From Apostichopus japonicus (Eukaryota > Echinodermata > Holothuroidea > Aspidochirotida > Stichopodidae), in the NCBI RefSeq assembly GCF_037975245.1, contig NC_092570.1, forward strand, positions 9,507,501-9,571,500: a DNA stretch of 64,000 nt, given 5' to 3'. The first letter of the stretch is position 1; each line of letters starts with the position of its first letter. A program made the translations under genes and the position numbers. Under the pieces are notes generated by a model. The model saw only the letters and a program-made list of their open reading frames with translations, had not been told where the DNA came from and searched no databases. Positions 28,331-40,500 of this stretch are shown here, piece by piece.

Positions 28331-30077
28331 ACTTCAGCCGCCTCTGACGTATATAATGAATAAGTCACGGGAAGTAAACATGCTGGATATCGTATAATGG
28401 AAAATGACACCTCGCATATTTAGTGTTACGCACATCTACGAACATCCGCGTCATTATCTAGGAGGCCTGTCTTATCATGTAGGCCTATAGCCTATTTTGG
28501 CTAACTGATACAATCACAAAAACAATAATATACTAGAACTGCATTTGCCTGCAAATACGCAGTATTTTAGTGCGCATGGAGTACTTGCAGTATTAGGAAG
28601 AACTTTTCTGTTGTTCATGGAGATATTTTGGAGGCGGATAACACACAAGGGAGTATAATAATGTAGGTACCTACAAAGTGAGGGCGCTCATGAGCGCCGT
28701 GACAGGCTCAGAATAAGTTGGCTACGCAGCTTGCCTCTGAAACTGCAAATGTACAGAGACTATGAAACGTTAAGTTTCAACGTCCAGTCATGTAGGTATC
28801 GTTCACTTGGCCAGTAATGCCAATATTGTAACACACACGCGCACTGTCATAATTACTTTATGTATAGCTGTATTATTATTATTACTTTTCTTATGTCATA
28901 GCAGAAGTGGAGGAAGTTAAAGAAGATAAAGAAGAAGAAGGTCAATGAAAAGTTTTTCACATCAATCATATATGGCATGCATGTATTCGTCACCCTCGGT
29001 AAATTCAAAACGATGCGAGCAGTGACGTACTTTAGGCATGTAGGAATCTGGTTTACAGAGGAGTGGCTATACCATGGTGACGGGAAGCTGAATGTGAATG
29101 GCTAAGGCGAGGGGGTGGGGGGGGGGTGGAGGTCGAGTATGGTAGTTCTGTATATCATCAATAACAAAACTGGTACTCGGAACTGGACACACGCAGCCAG
29201 CAAAAGGTCCAGTTATGTGGTCCACGTTGTGGGTAATTCATTCTCAACAATATTTGAGGTGGCCGCTCAGTACGGTTTTGAGAAATCACAATCTGTGAAT
29301 TTGAGTAGTTATACCCAATCTAAGTTCGTCGCAAGGTTGGCACCGTTTCGATACATTAATGTGAACGGGTCTATAACTTCTAAACCGTAGTGACGTATCA
29401 TTTTTTACTAGAAGTTCAGGAAATTAATGACTAGCTTGAATTTTTCGCGCTTCCGGCGGAAGAATGTTGATACTCTGATTTAAGTAGTCAAATAGCGCCC
29501 TCGAAAAAGTGATTGAATTTTTTGTTTCTTTGGAACTCCGTGAGATTACCGAAAGGTTCCATTGTCACTTAGAAGCATTGACAGTTCACTCAAGTGTTAT
29601 CAAGACACGTCAGATAATTTTACGAATATAATTTTCAAAATCTTACGGCATTTTATTCACTGAGATCCGTTATTTTGACGTAATTTGACCTGATTAGTGT
29701 AATTGAGTGTTAGGCTACGTAGAATAAACTTTGTCTTACGTTAGGCCTAGCCTAAACCTAACAGTTGCCATAGTGCAAAGACGCTTCGGATGTCGGCTTA
29801 GGCCAATGCACATACCCTAAACCTACACAATAGTACGCTAGCAAAATCATATTCATAACCGTTGGTTATCTTACTCTTAGTCTCTTACTATCGCCATATT
29901 TCATTTAAAATTATGGTTTTAACCCTCATATGCTCCAAGATTGTGACTTGCAATTATTTCGACTAACCTGGTAAAACTAGTGTAGGCCCCTAGCCTGCAT
30001 GTTAAGCAAAGAATAACTAGGAGTAAGAAGTTAGAACAAAAACAATAAATACTAGGCCTAGTAAGTGTTAGACTAGC
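28331..30077. other. Intergenic; 16-bp perfect palindrome at 28683-28698
   Basis: GGCGCTCATGAGCGCC at 28683-28698 is a perfect palindrome in otherwise AT-rich DNA. The 91-codon frame at 29115-29390 plus encodes no protein I recognise and starts in a G run. A palindromic GTGACGTATCA lies at 29390-29400. No gene is supported. Confidence 0.4.
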
Positions 30078-30180
30078 ATAATAATAATAATAATAAATTT
30101 ATAAAGTGCCACAACTATCAAGATTACAAGTGACAAAAGTATGCACAAGAGTCTTACAGGCATCCTCAGACAATCAGAGA
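30078..30180 (-). repeat. Antisense retroelement 3' tail (ATT)n-type
   Basis: AATAATAATAAT is followed by AAATTTATAAAGTGCCACAA. Read on the minus strand this is a 3' end of the GGCACTTTATAAATTT(ATT)n kind, common to invertebrate LINE and SINE tails. A related sequence lies at 38282-38360. The body is not recognisable. Confidence 0.4.
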
Positions 30181-30917
30181 GAATCTTCCTAACTTTCTTA
30201 TTTTGAAAAGCTGGGCAAAAGACTTACTACATAGTGTAACAATTTATACTTAGTGTAAATGCAAGGCATAGAACAATGCAAATGCATCAGTACATAACCT
30301 TTAAGGAAGAAATAACTTAGGGTCTGACACAACACTCATTACTTACAACTCAACATAACTAGAGGACCCTAGGAGTAGGACTATCCCTTCAATCTACAGA
30401 TGAACCCAACTATGTCAATGCCTAGGACTAGGCTAGCTATAATGAATAATATGAACAAACCTAGGCTTTGATATGATGTTATATTGAGTTAACTTGCCAA
30501 CTCTTCCAGTTTACTGGAATCCTGCACTCTCCAATTGTTGTGTGCTAATCTTCTTGCAAAATTTGATTTCTGATGTTTTGTTTTCTAATTTACCATCAGA
30601 ACTTGGCCAGTTGTATGTTTTGCCTGCATTAGGCTAGGAGAGTCAAGAAATTCACATCCTTTGTTGGGAAGTAACTGTATAATACACTGTGCCATGCTGC
30701 AGCACATAATTTCTTAAGGTACCAAATGCAAGGTACCCATTTGTTTGCAATATTGTGTATCACTATCTTGTTCTAATTAAGTTTTACCCAATTCTCCACT
30801 TTTATCTTCATATCCCCCTATATTATGGGAATGCAATTTTCCTATCTTTGTAAAAGACAGGTTGGTAGGTCTGTTCTAGTACCATGTAGTAATGCTTGGA
30901 TGAAGAGTTTAATGATG

Positions 30918-31442
30918 TGCCCTACGCAGTGAACTGTGTAATATTGTATGGATCAATTGACTCTAAATACTCAATGTGTGAACCTTGTAATATTGTAGGG
31001 ATCATTTGACTCAAAATACTCAATGTGTGAACCGTGTAATATTGTATGGATCAATTGACTCAAATAATCAATTTGTGAACCTTGTAATATTGTATGGATC
31101 ATTTGACTCAAAATACTTATTGTGTGAACCGTGTAATATTGTATGGATTAGTTTACTCAAACTACTCAATGTGTATGCACAGTGTATGAATTAATTGACT
31201 CTAAATACTCAATGTGTGAACCGTAATATATTGTACAGATCTATTGCCTCAAACTACTCAATGTGTGAACCGTGTAATATTGCATGGATCAATTGCCTCA
31301 AACTACTCAATGTGTGAACCGTGTAACATTGTATGGATCATTTGACTCAAAATACTCCATGTGTGAGTCGTGTAATATTGTATTGATCAATTGCCTCAAA
31401 CTACTCAATGTGTGAACCGTGTAATATTGTACGGATCAATTT
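30918..31442 (+). repeat. 49-bp minisatellite upstream of the ZBBX-like gene
   Basis: About ten to eleven diverged copies of a 48-50 bp unit containing AATGTGTGAACCGTGTAATA, then TTGTATGGATCAATTGACTC and AAAATACT. It ends about 35 bp before the acceptor of the probable leader exon at 31477, so it probably lies in the first, untranslated intron or the promoter region. Confidence 0.85.
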
Positions 31443-31476
31443 CCAAATACTTATGATTGTTCTTCTTGTATCACAG

Positions 31477-31545
31477 GAATGTCAACTGGAAGACTCCAAC
31501 AAATGATGTCATATTCATAAGTCAGAGGCAAGGAGACTTTTTAAG
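31477..31545 (+). other. Probable 5' UTR exon segment with an upstream ORF
   Basis: A pyrimidine-rich stretch ends in TCTTGTATCACAG at 31476, a good splice acceptor, 69 bp before the chosen ATG. This suggests that the first coding exon is joined to an upstream non-coding exon I cannot locate. The segment carries a short upstream ORF (ATG at 31479, TAA at 31518-31520, 13 codons before the stop) that ends 25 bp before the main ATG, so it could lower translation of the main frame. Confidence 0.45.
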
Positions 31546-34500
31546 ATGTCCAGTTTACGCCCCTTCAACACCTCTACCAGGACTCCAAAGTCCATAAAGC
31601 TGAAGTAGGTTTTCTGTTGCACTTTTCAAAGCTACATCATTGTGTACTAGTGGAATGTTAGCCTTGTGGTTAATTTAAAGGTCACCATTGTTGTCATCAA
31701 ATATGCTAGACAGTAGGAGCAGGGATGTGCCCAGGATTTCCTGAGTGCCGGTTATACTGATTTTTGAAGGTGCTCAGATGCCAAATGCTGGCACTTGTGT
31801 AGGTTTTAAAGCACATACACAAGTACTAGTTTTGCTAACAATTTACATTTTTTAATTTTTTTTTAGTGAAATAATTATGATCTGGTAAAAATTATTAGTT
31901 TGTTTCAAAGAGATTTTACAAGGGACCGATTGAGAGCCGTAAGTAATGTATCTCACATGCGTAACTGATGCATTATTAGTCTGTATGAATTTGGTATAGG
32001 CTAGCCTGGCTAGGCCCAATGTATGTTGAATATATTGTTAGGAATGTCAGGATTTTAGATGAAAATAGTGCTGGGCGGGATTCACGATTTTTAAGACAGT
32101 GCTGGGCGGTAATGTTTAGTGCTGGGCGGGGCCGCCCAGTGCCGCCCAGCGTGGGCACATCCCTGTAGGAGAATGGTCAGTCACATTCAAACTTCATCAA
32201 GTATCATGCTGCCAACCCCAATGGCTATTCTTTTACAGGGATGTGGCTTTTCTTTCACAGGGATGATTATAATTTTCAAATTCAACAACTCTGAAAGTCT
32301 GGGTATAATTGGAGGGCCAGAATCTCCACAAAAACTTTAAAACTTTGATAAAGTGTTTGCATGCTAGAAGTTTGGGCCAATTACTGATCAACTTTGAAAT
32401 TTAAAAAAAACGATGGAGTATCTGTCAGTAGGGGTCCCAAACTACTAAATTATTGCAAAGTGCTTTAATGGTATTTGTACTGATAACCTTAGCACATACA
32501 TACTATTGGCACTGTGATTAACTAATACCCTAGTATCAAACTTTGCCTTGCATGCACATGCTGTGTACTGACCCTCTTTATTGTCTAGTTGAAGTGCTGA
32601 AGTATCGGCCTGTTGTATATTATCCAGGTATTTAATCACCAGTCTAGCCGTCTCATCTAAAGCATTCCAAAATGACTGTGTTGTTGGTCAGACATCAGAG
32701 CTGTCAAATGACATGTGCAGCAATAAGGGAGGAATCACAACAACTTAGCCTAATACTACAATTTGATGTTACACAATAGATTTATAATACCTGTTTTGAG
32801 ATATGTGCCGTAAAGAAGGCCTGAGTTTCCAGAATGTTAATTGGAGTGAGTAACTGTACTAAGCAATGACAGCCAGGTTCAAGAATGCCAGGATTTTGTG
32901 GAAGGTTTCATTATTGGTAGCCTAGGTATGACAGAGCTACATAACATGTGCACAGATGACATGATCCAAGCCGTGGACTAATGAAAAAAAAATTGTAAAA
33001 GTTGTGACCAATATTTCATGCATACATACTACTGGAAATAGTCATAAATAGCCAAAATTGGAAATTTGGTTTTTAACAATAAACCTTGGTTGAAGCTGAA
33101 TCTCTTCGCCTACTGAATCCTGCATCATATGACAGGTGAGAGAAGACAGCATTTGTAGGCATTTTATTATTTCATAAAATTGCTGTCTGTTTCGAACAAT
33201 CCATCTATACCTGTATTAGATAGATAGAAACTTTATTGTCCATTTAAAAACAAAAATGGAAAATGATTTCCCGTCGACAGTAAACATAAGACAGTAGTGA
33301 ATACAAACAAAACCATACAACAAACAAGCTATTATAGTGAACAACTACGAGAATAAAACTAAATAAGCAGAACCAGAACTGTAACAGAAGCAGCACAGAG
33401 AGCTGCAAGTGACAGATCACACACTGTGGCCAGATTGCTTTGCACGCGAGTTAAACAAGTGTATTGCCTCAGGTAAGAAAGAATTATGGAACCTGGACGT
33501 TTTAGTATGGGGCACCTGTAATCGTATCCCGGATCTGTTGAACATGATAAGACTATGAAAAGGGTGCGTGTGATCTTCTTTTATATTATTTAGTTTCGTA
33601 TTATTTTACCTTGGTGTATTAAATAATTACTCATTTTTTTATTTTACCATTTGGCAGAGGTTTCAACGCAGATAAAAATGCTACACAACAGCTGGAGATA
33701 GACAGTCGTAGAATGGAGGAGAGATTGAACGAACTCAAAATGACCATGAACAGAGAAAAACAGGAAAGACAGTAAGTGGTGGATTCATGTATATTATATC
33801 ATAAAAATAGAATCATGTTGATGCAGTAGGTCTGGCTGGCTGCATAACAAATAGCTAATTAAAACTTTCCAAAACATCCTTTTCCTTAACTTTCAGTAAA
33901 ACCTGGTTGTGTTTGTAATGTAAGGAGATGTGATATTGGTAGTCTTGTATAATAAACCCAAGCGAAAGTAGGTTTTCAATGTAATATCAGCCGGCTTGGC
34001 CCACAAAAGACTGCCACCTACCTAGCACAGAATTAAAGCAGAGATTCGGTTCTGCATAATCTGTGTGTCTAAGTTGTTGGTGACACAACCCTGAGAGAGT
34101 GTTGAAGAATTAATGTGAAGATCATTTATTTACTTTATATACTGTAGCAGCAAAGTATATTTTTATCATTCATTCCATAAATTTTAAGTGTCCAACATTG
34201 TCATATTGTTGGTTTCCCTTCGACATAACAAGTTTACAAATTATGGTTGTAAATATGTCTTATCTATTGGGCTCAAAACCACTTTGGTACTTGACTATTA
34301 TAAAGGTGCTTTTTAATTGCACCTCAAGTTTAATAGTGACACCAATGCTATCATGAATGTGACTCTTTATTTATGGAATAACCCATATGTTGTTATCATT
34401 TGTAACTAACATAATTGAGATGTACACATTTCCTTTGACAGAGCACAGGGGCGAGGCAATATCTGGGCCTCTGGGAGAACCTCTGGAACCCTTACCGCTC

Positions 34501-37500
34501 ATGGTTCGGAGCTGCTGAAGAAGGGCAAGCAGGGACCTCAGAAACCCAGCAAACCTTCAGATAAAAGCAAGGTAATTTGATGTTGTTTGCAACCACAGAT
34601 TTTACTAAAGAAGGGAAAGGAGATCTGATGAATACTAATTGCTTGAAAGAAAAAAATGTCTTTGAACAATTGTTTTAAAACTCTATAGATTAAATTATCA
34701 ATTTTCCTTCCTTTGTGTCCTTTGTAGATCAGGAAAGTTAAAGTTCTAAAGGATTTGCCACTAGGTAAGTATTCCCATCAAGGCATGGGGAACAGGAGGA
34801 GGGGATACATAACATTAACAAATATCAGGGTGAATGCCATTAATGTATCTACACTGGTAGTAGACCGTCATAAATGTGATGTTGCTAAAACCATGGGCTT
34901 ATAAAGTAAAAAGTATTATGTGCATTAACTTCTGTTTTCAAAAAATGTTTTTTTTTTTGCATTTGGCAAAACTGCACACATAGAACCTTGAGCCTTGCCA
35001 ATCATGCTGCTATTATGTATGCGTTCACATGCTTGTGCACAAGTGGAACCTTGAACCTTGCCAATCATGCAGCTCTTCTGTATGCGTTCACATGCTTGTG
35101 CATACGTGGGACCTTGTCTTGCCAATTAGGCTCTTTTCTGTATGCGTTCACATGCTGATAAGCACTTTCAAGTGATTGTGTTACCTAGTGTCAGAGATCT
35201 TTAAACACCATTGACCATGCACATTTGAACCTGTGTGACAGGTTCCTCTTTTGAAATGTTATCCAGTCCCACTAGTGCTGCTTTCTCAGTTAATAATAAT
35301 TTTGAAAAAAAAAACCCCTCTTGTGTGAATGTGAAGTCACTGCCAAAGTGTGGTGTTCCTGTAACGAGAAGAAATATAAACTTACTACTGTCAAAGTCTT
35401 CTACTCATACCAAATCTGCCAGTTTACCAAAATGTGTTAGACATCTAATATGAAAAGAATCATTTAATTTACAGTCAATTGTTATCAATTATCATATGCT
35501 AATTATTGGTAGCTGAATGATAATAAACCCAAGGGTTTGTCAAACTTTGACCAATTGCAATTAACCTGTTGTTAAAAACCTTGATAAGGTATGTTACGAG
35601 TCCTGCCTGGAGTCCATTACTTTCAACAGTGAAGTAACTCAACAACTTAGTGCAGTCTCCCCCCCCCCCCCCCCCCCATAGAGATAATACAGTTATCTGA
35701 AGTCCATGAGCTAACTTGTGTTGAAAGTCACTGGCAGCGACTCGACCTGACCTATAAATGAAAGTCACTCGGTGCAATTCTTGTATTAACCAGACTTGAC
35801 TCCATGTTGAAATGATGTGACTTGTTTTCAAACTCTGGTATAAAACAGAAACTATGTTGCTTCAACTTAGACTGACAGGAGTGTTAGCTCTGTGGTTACC
35901 GCCGGTGCCTTCCAATCATATTAAGGTCCCCAGTTCAAGTCACTCCAAGATTAATGTATGTCGTCGAGTTACAGTTGTTGACAATTGACAATTCATAATC
36001 ATGGACGTTAAATATGAATCTAAGAGACTGACTTCGGTCAGCTTGCGGCTTTGATAAGCCAATGAGGCTTCTTCGCGAGTTCCTGCTTGCAGGAGGATCT
36101 AAACTATATACGTACATACATACAGGAGTTATTCCTTATTCTCGATGACCAGTTGCAATGTATATAAAAGTATTTCACAATATTTTGATACACTGCATAT
36201 CGTATTGTTTTGGCAGATATTCCTGAGAGGCCTAAAGCCAACCATGGACTCTCTTCTGGAGATTCCATGCCAGCAAGGAAAAACTTCAAGGGTCCAGCTT
36301 GTGGCCAGTGTGAAGCTAAAGCTGTATCCTTGGTAAGGCTACTGATACCACCGGTGGGGGGAGGCAGGGGGGTGGGAGTCGGATTGGAAAAAAGTTCCAA
36401 CTTCCACTTCTGGGGTTGTTAAGCTCAGTACAATGCCAATAGGGTGTATTCATATTTTACTTGAGTTCACCGAAATCAAACCTAGGCAGGAAATGATGAA
36501 ATCTGGCATTAACATCAACTTTTAAGCAAATGATGATGTTAATATATTATTGTAATAAATATATGGGAAAAGTAATATGGAATCTCGCTGGCCTTTTGTT
36601 TTTTCAGACTTGCATGGAATGTGGTGAAAACTACTGTACCACATGTTTTGCCAAATTTCACCTGAAGGGAGCCTTACGGAACCACCGGTCGATACCCTAC
36701 CAGTCCTTTAGCGAAAACTCAACAAAGATAGCTCGGTAAGTCAAATGACTTAGAAATTGGTCATGGAACTTGCTTTTGACAAGAAAACTTCAATATTTGA
36801 TGGACACTAAAATTTGGGTGAATGATAAATTGGTATTTGGCCTGCATTATAGTGGAGGTACTGAAATAAAAACAAATCTGGTGGTAGGCATATGATTCAC
36901 CTGAAGATCGTATCTTATTCCCTTTAAGGTAAGGGCTGCCTTTTATGATCTGTCAAAAATTGTACCTTTCTGTTATAGTCATCATTAAAAGTAGGAGATT
37001 ATCAGAACAATTTATTTTGTAATAAATCACAATCAACATTTTTGTATTATTCTCCTCTTTAGCGATGAAGAAAACAACAATAAAGCTATTGTTAATCGAA
37101 GACCAGAGACCCCAAAGAGTAACAATGGTTCCAGCAGCCACCCCTTAGGAGGTCAAGGGAAAGTCCTTGTTGTTCAGAGTCAACAGGTAAGCAATTGTCT
37201 GAAGAATAATTTGCTCTTATCGTTTAAGTTTGTACGATTCTCTTTCAGTAATTAGTGCTGGAGTTAAACATAAATTGTTATTATATTTTACTTGAATCAG
37301 TGTAAGAGATCCCAAGGGTATTTACATCTGTTTACAAGTTTTAAGCTACTATGACCTTTCGTACACAGTCAGTAAATTCAAACTTTTGAAAGTCGGCAAG
37401 AGGAATTTGGTGGCGTAGAGATGTCTCTAGTCGGAGGATGGAGAGGTGCAGAGAGGTCCAAGTGTGACCTGACCCTTTCAGATTTAATTTTCAATTAATT

Positions 37501-40500
37501 TAACCATTTTTAGTGAAAGGAAAGACTTCATAGTATTTTTCCAAACATTTTGGTAAAGGAGTTGATCTGTTGGGAAGAAGACAAAAGAAGTGGACTATAG
37601 ATCTGGACTGTAGATCTGGACTATAGATGTGGACTGTAGATCTGGACTATAAATCTGGACTGCAGATCTGGACTGTAGATCTGGACTGAAGAGCTGGACC
37701 GTAGATTTGGACTGTAGATCTGGACTATAGATCTGGACTGAAGATCTGGATTATAAATCTGGACTGTAGATTTGGACTGTAGATCTGGACTGTAGATCTG
37801 GACTATAGATCTGGACTGAAGATCTGGACCGTAGATTTGGACGGTAGATCTGGACTATAGATCTGGATACAGTTGATCTGGACTATAGATCTGGACTGAA
37901 GATCTGGACCGTAGATTTGGACGGTAGATCTGGACTATAGATCTGGACTGAAGCTCTGGACTGTAGATCTGTACTATGGATCTGGACTATAGATCTGGAC
38001 TGTAGATCTGGACTGTAGATCTGGACTATATATGTGCTACATTAGTAAAGAGTCACTACCGATAATAATTTAAAAATAGAATAATAAATATGTTTATATT
38101 TTTTAGAATTTGTCAGAGGGAGGTTCACTGCTGGAGGGAGAATACGATGAAGAGCAAAGTGCAGCATCGTTTGCCGCTGCCCTCGCTGAGTGGAGAAACA
38201 TGCGTAAGCAAGATGGAGATGAGAACTCGGAGCAGCGTGCCACCACTCCTGGGAATAACGCTACTCAGCCAAGGCCCACTGGTAATAATAATAAGTAATA
38301 TTTATATAGCGCATAATCAGCAAAGCTGCTCAAAGTGCTTTACAAATGTGAAACCTTAAAACATATAGTAACAAAAACCAAAATATTTAATAGATAGAAC
38401 CAATAAGGCAAAAAAAAGCCAAAAGCAACAATATAAAAAACACACCCGTACTAAACGATACTAAAAACTAAAATGCATATAGTCCAAAACAATTCAGAAG
38501 TATGTAAATAGTAAAATAGATTAAATAAATGTAATATAGTTAAATGCCCACTCTTAAATGATGTTTTTTTCTGACAGTAGCATCTTGGTTACTTATTGTA
38601 TTTTTCTTAATATTATTTTATAAATATTTTAATGTTTTAGTCACAATTTTACGGAAGATTCTATCGTAAATTTTCATGGCAGTCTTCAATAAATTCTTGT
38701 GTTATTCCTGTGTTTGCAGTGCATGACATGGGGGTTGGTGACACCAGCGTAGTAGATAAGAACGGTCAAAAGGTAGTCGAGATCAAGTTCAGCGACTCCT
38801 CGTTGAGCTATGCAGATAAACTGCTCTTGAAGAAACACCGCAGGACGGAGATTCCAGGTCTGTCACCCTCTCCCACCTCTCCCAGGCTCAACAACCACAC
38901 CCCAACAACTCCGAAAAATGGAAACATGGAGCTCGTGAACGGATTCGATAAAGACTTGAGTAAGTCTCATAATATGATGTTGATTGTCTAGCTGTTCTAT
39001 GTGTTGCTGGTGTCCGAAGAACTCTTTGGGCTTCTGCTTTGTATTTTCGTTTTTTCATTCCTAATGTCATCACATCTTCTCATCTCCTTTTCTTCATGCA
39101 TCTTTCTCCGTTTTGTCCAGAGATGAGCAGCGAGATGCAAGAGGAGCACGAGAGATGCATCAGCATCTTCAGTGGTTATAGCGAACCATCGACAAAGAAA
39201 GACACTCTTGACTTCCAAAGACTGCCCAGACAACTAGTAATAACTGAAATCAAGGATCAGGTAATTATTGATTGATTCATGTCATTTTTTGGCCCTTTTT
39301 TGGTTCGATGATAATCATGACCTTTGCATTCATGATGGTGTATATGTGTGTGCGTTTGTGACGCCCAGCTTTTAAACACGATATCTCTAGAAGGTAAGGT
39401 CAGACTAATTTCAAATTTAGTGTGTAGAAGTACCATATTAAATACAAGAAGCCTTTTGTTTTTGGTGGAGGTCAAAGGTCATTTGGGGTCACCAGGGGTC
39501 AAATCGTGAAAACCTTGTAAACACGGTATCTCAAGAAAGTACATCAAATACAGTCAGATTTATGGCAGTCTGTGAAGAATATGATGCATTGGTTAGAGTA
39601 GAACTGTAGTGGTTGCTATGGAAATAGAGTTGAAACATCCAGCTTGCTGCATTTTATGGTAAATTTACCTAATTCGTAGCCATTTTCCTAAGTTGGATCT
39701 AGACGTTGTTTGTAAGTATTTTAATACTGCCGTTGTCTATTGATACCTGTTGTCTCTAGGGTTTGTGTAATGCGAGTTGATACATTGCAAGCCATGACCC
39801 TCTTCTTTAAGTGTCGAAATGTTTTCTCTTTTACATTTTAGTTTATAGGATCGCAAGACCTCGAAGTGGAATCTGTCTACAGCGTAGAGGAGGCCACAGC
39901 CCTGCCTGTTACTGACAGCCCAAGAAGCAGGAGTACAGGGGGGTGCGAAGTGGTCCAGATTACGGGAGAAGAGGAATTCTCTATAGAGGACAGTGATCAA
40001 AGAGTAGAAAGAGCCACAAAGGAAAATCTTCCAGCAGAGAATCGAGATATTAAAACAGGTGTAGATAACAAAGTTAAACCATCAGAACAATCTGAAAGTA
40101 GCCCAAAAGTAATTTCAAATGTGCCTCAAAAGTCTCTGGATGAAAGACTGATATCAAAAGATAGGGGCGAGGCAAGTCTTAACTCTGGGAGGAGTACTCC
40201 AGGGGGGCTGACTAAAGCTCCTTCTGACGGTTTGATGAGATTGATCGAGACAGGGATTAAAGGAAACGAACGGCATAAGTACTCAGACGGTCTCGAGAAG
40301 TTCTTCAAAGCTGGATTAGGTGATGAGGAAACAGAGGCAGGAGCCATCTCTAGAAATGTACCATCATCGACTGCGATGGAGAAATGTACTTATCAAGGTA
40401 AATAGGATGAATTTTGAAATTCTTTTTTTTTTGGGCTGTGTAATTTGGAGTAGTTTAAAGGGTGTGAAGACTTGCGCAAAAAGAAACGTCTAATACCGGT

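Noticed and set aside
39613-39626. X-box-like GTTGCTATGGAAAT in ZBBX intron 10
   Set aside because: Two mismatches to the RFX consensus and deep within the gene, so not a credible promoter element.
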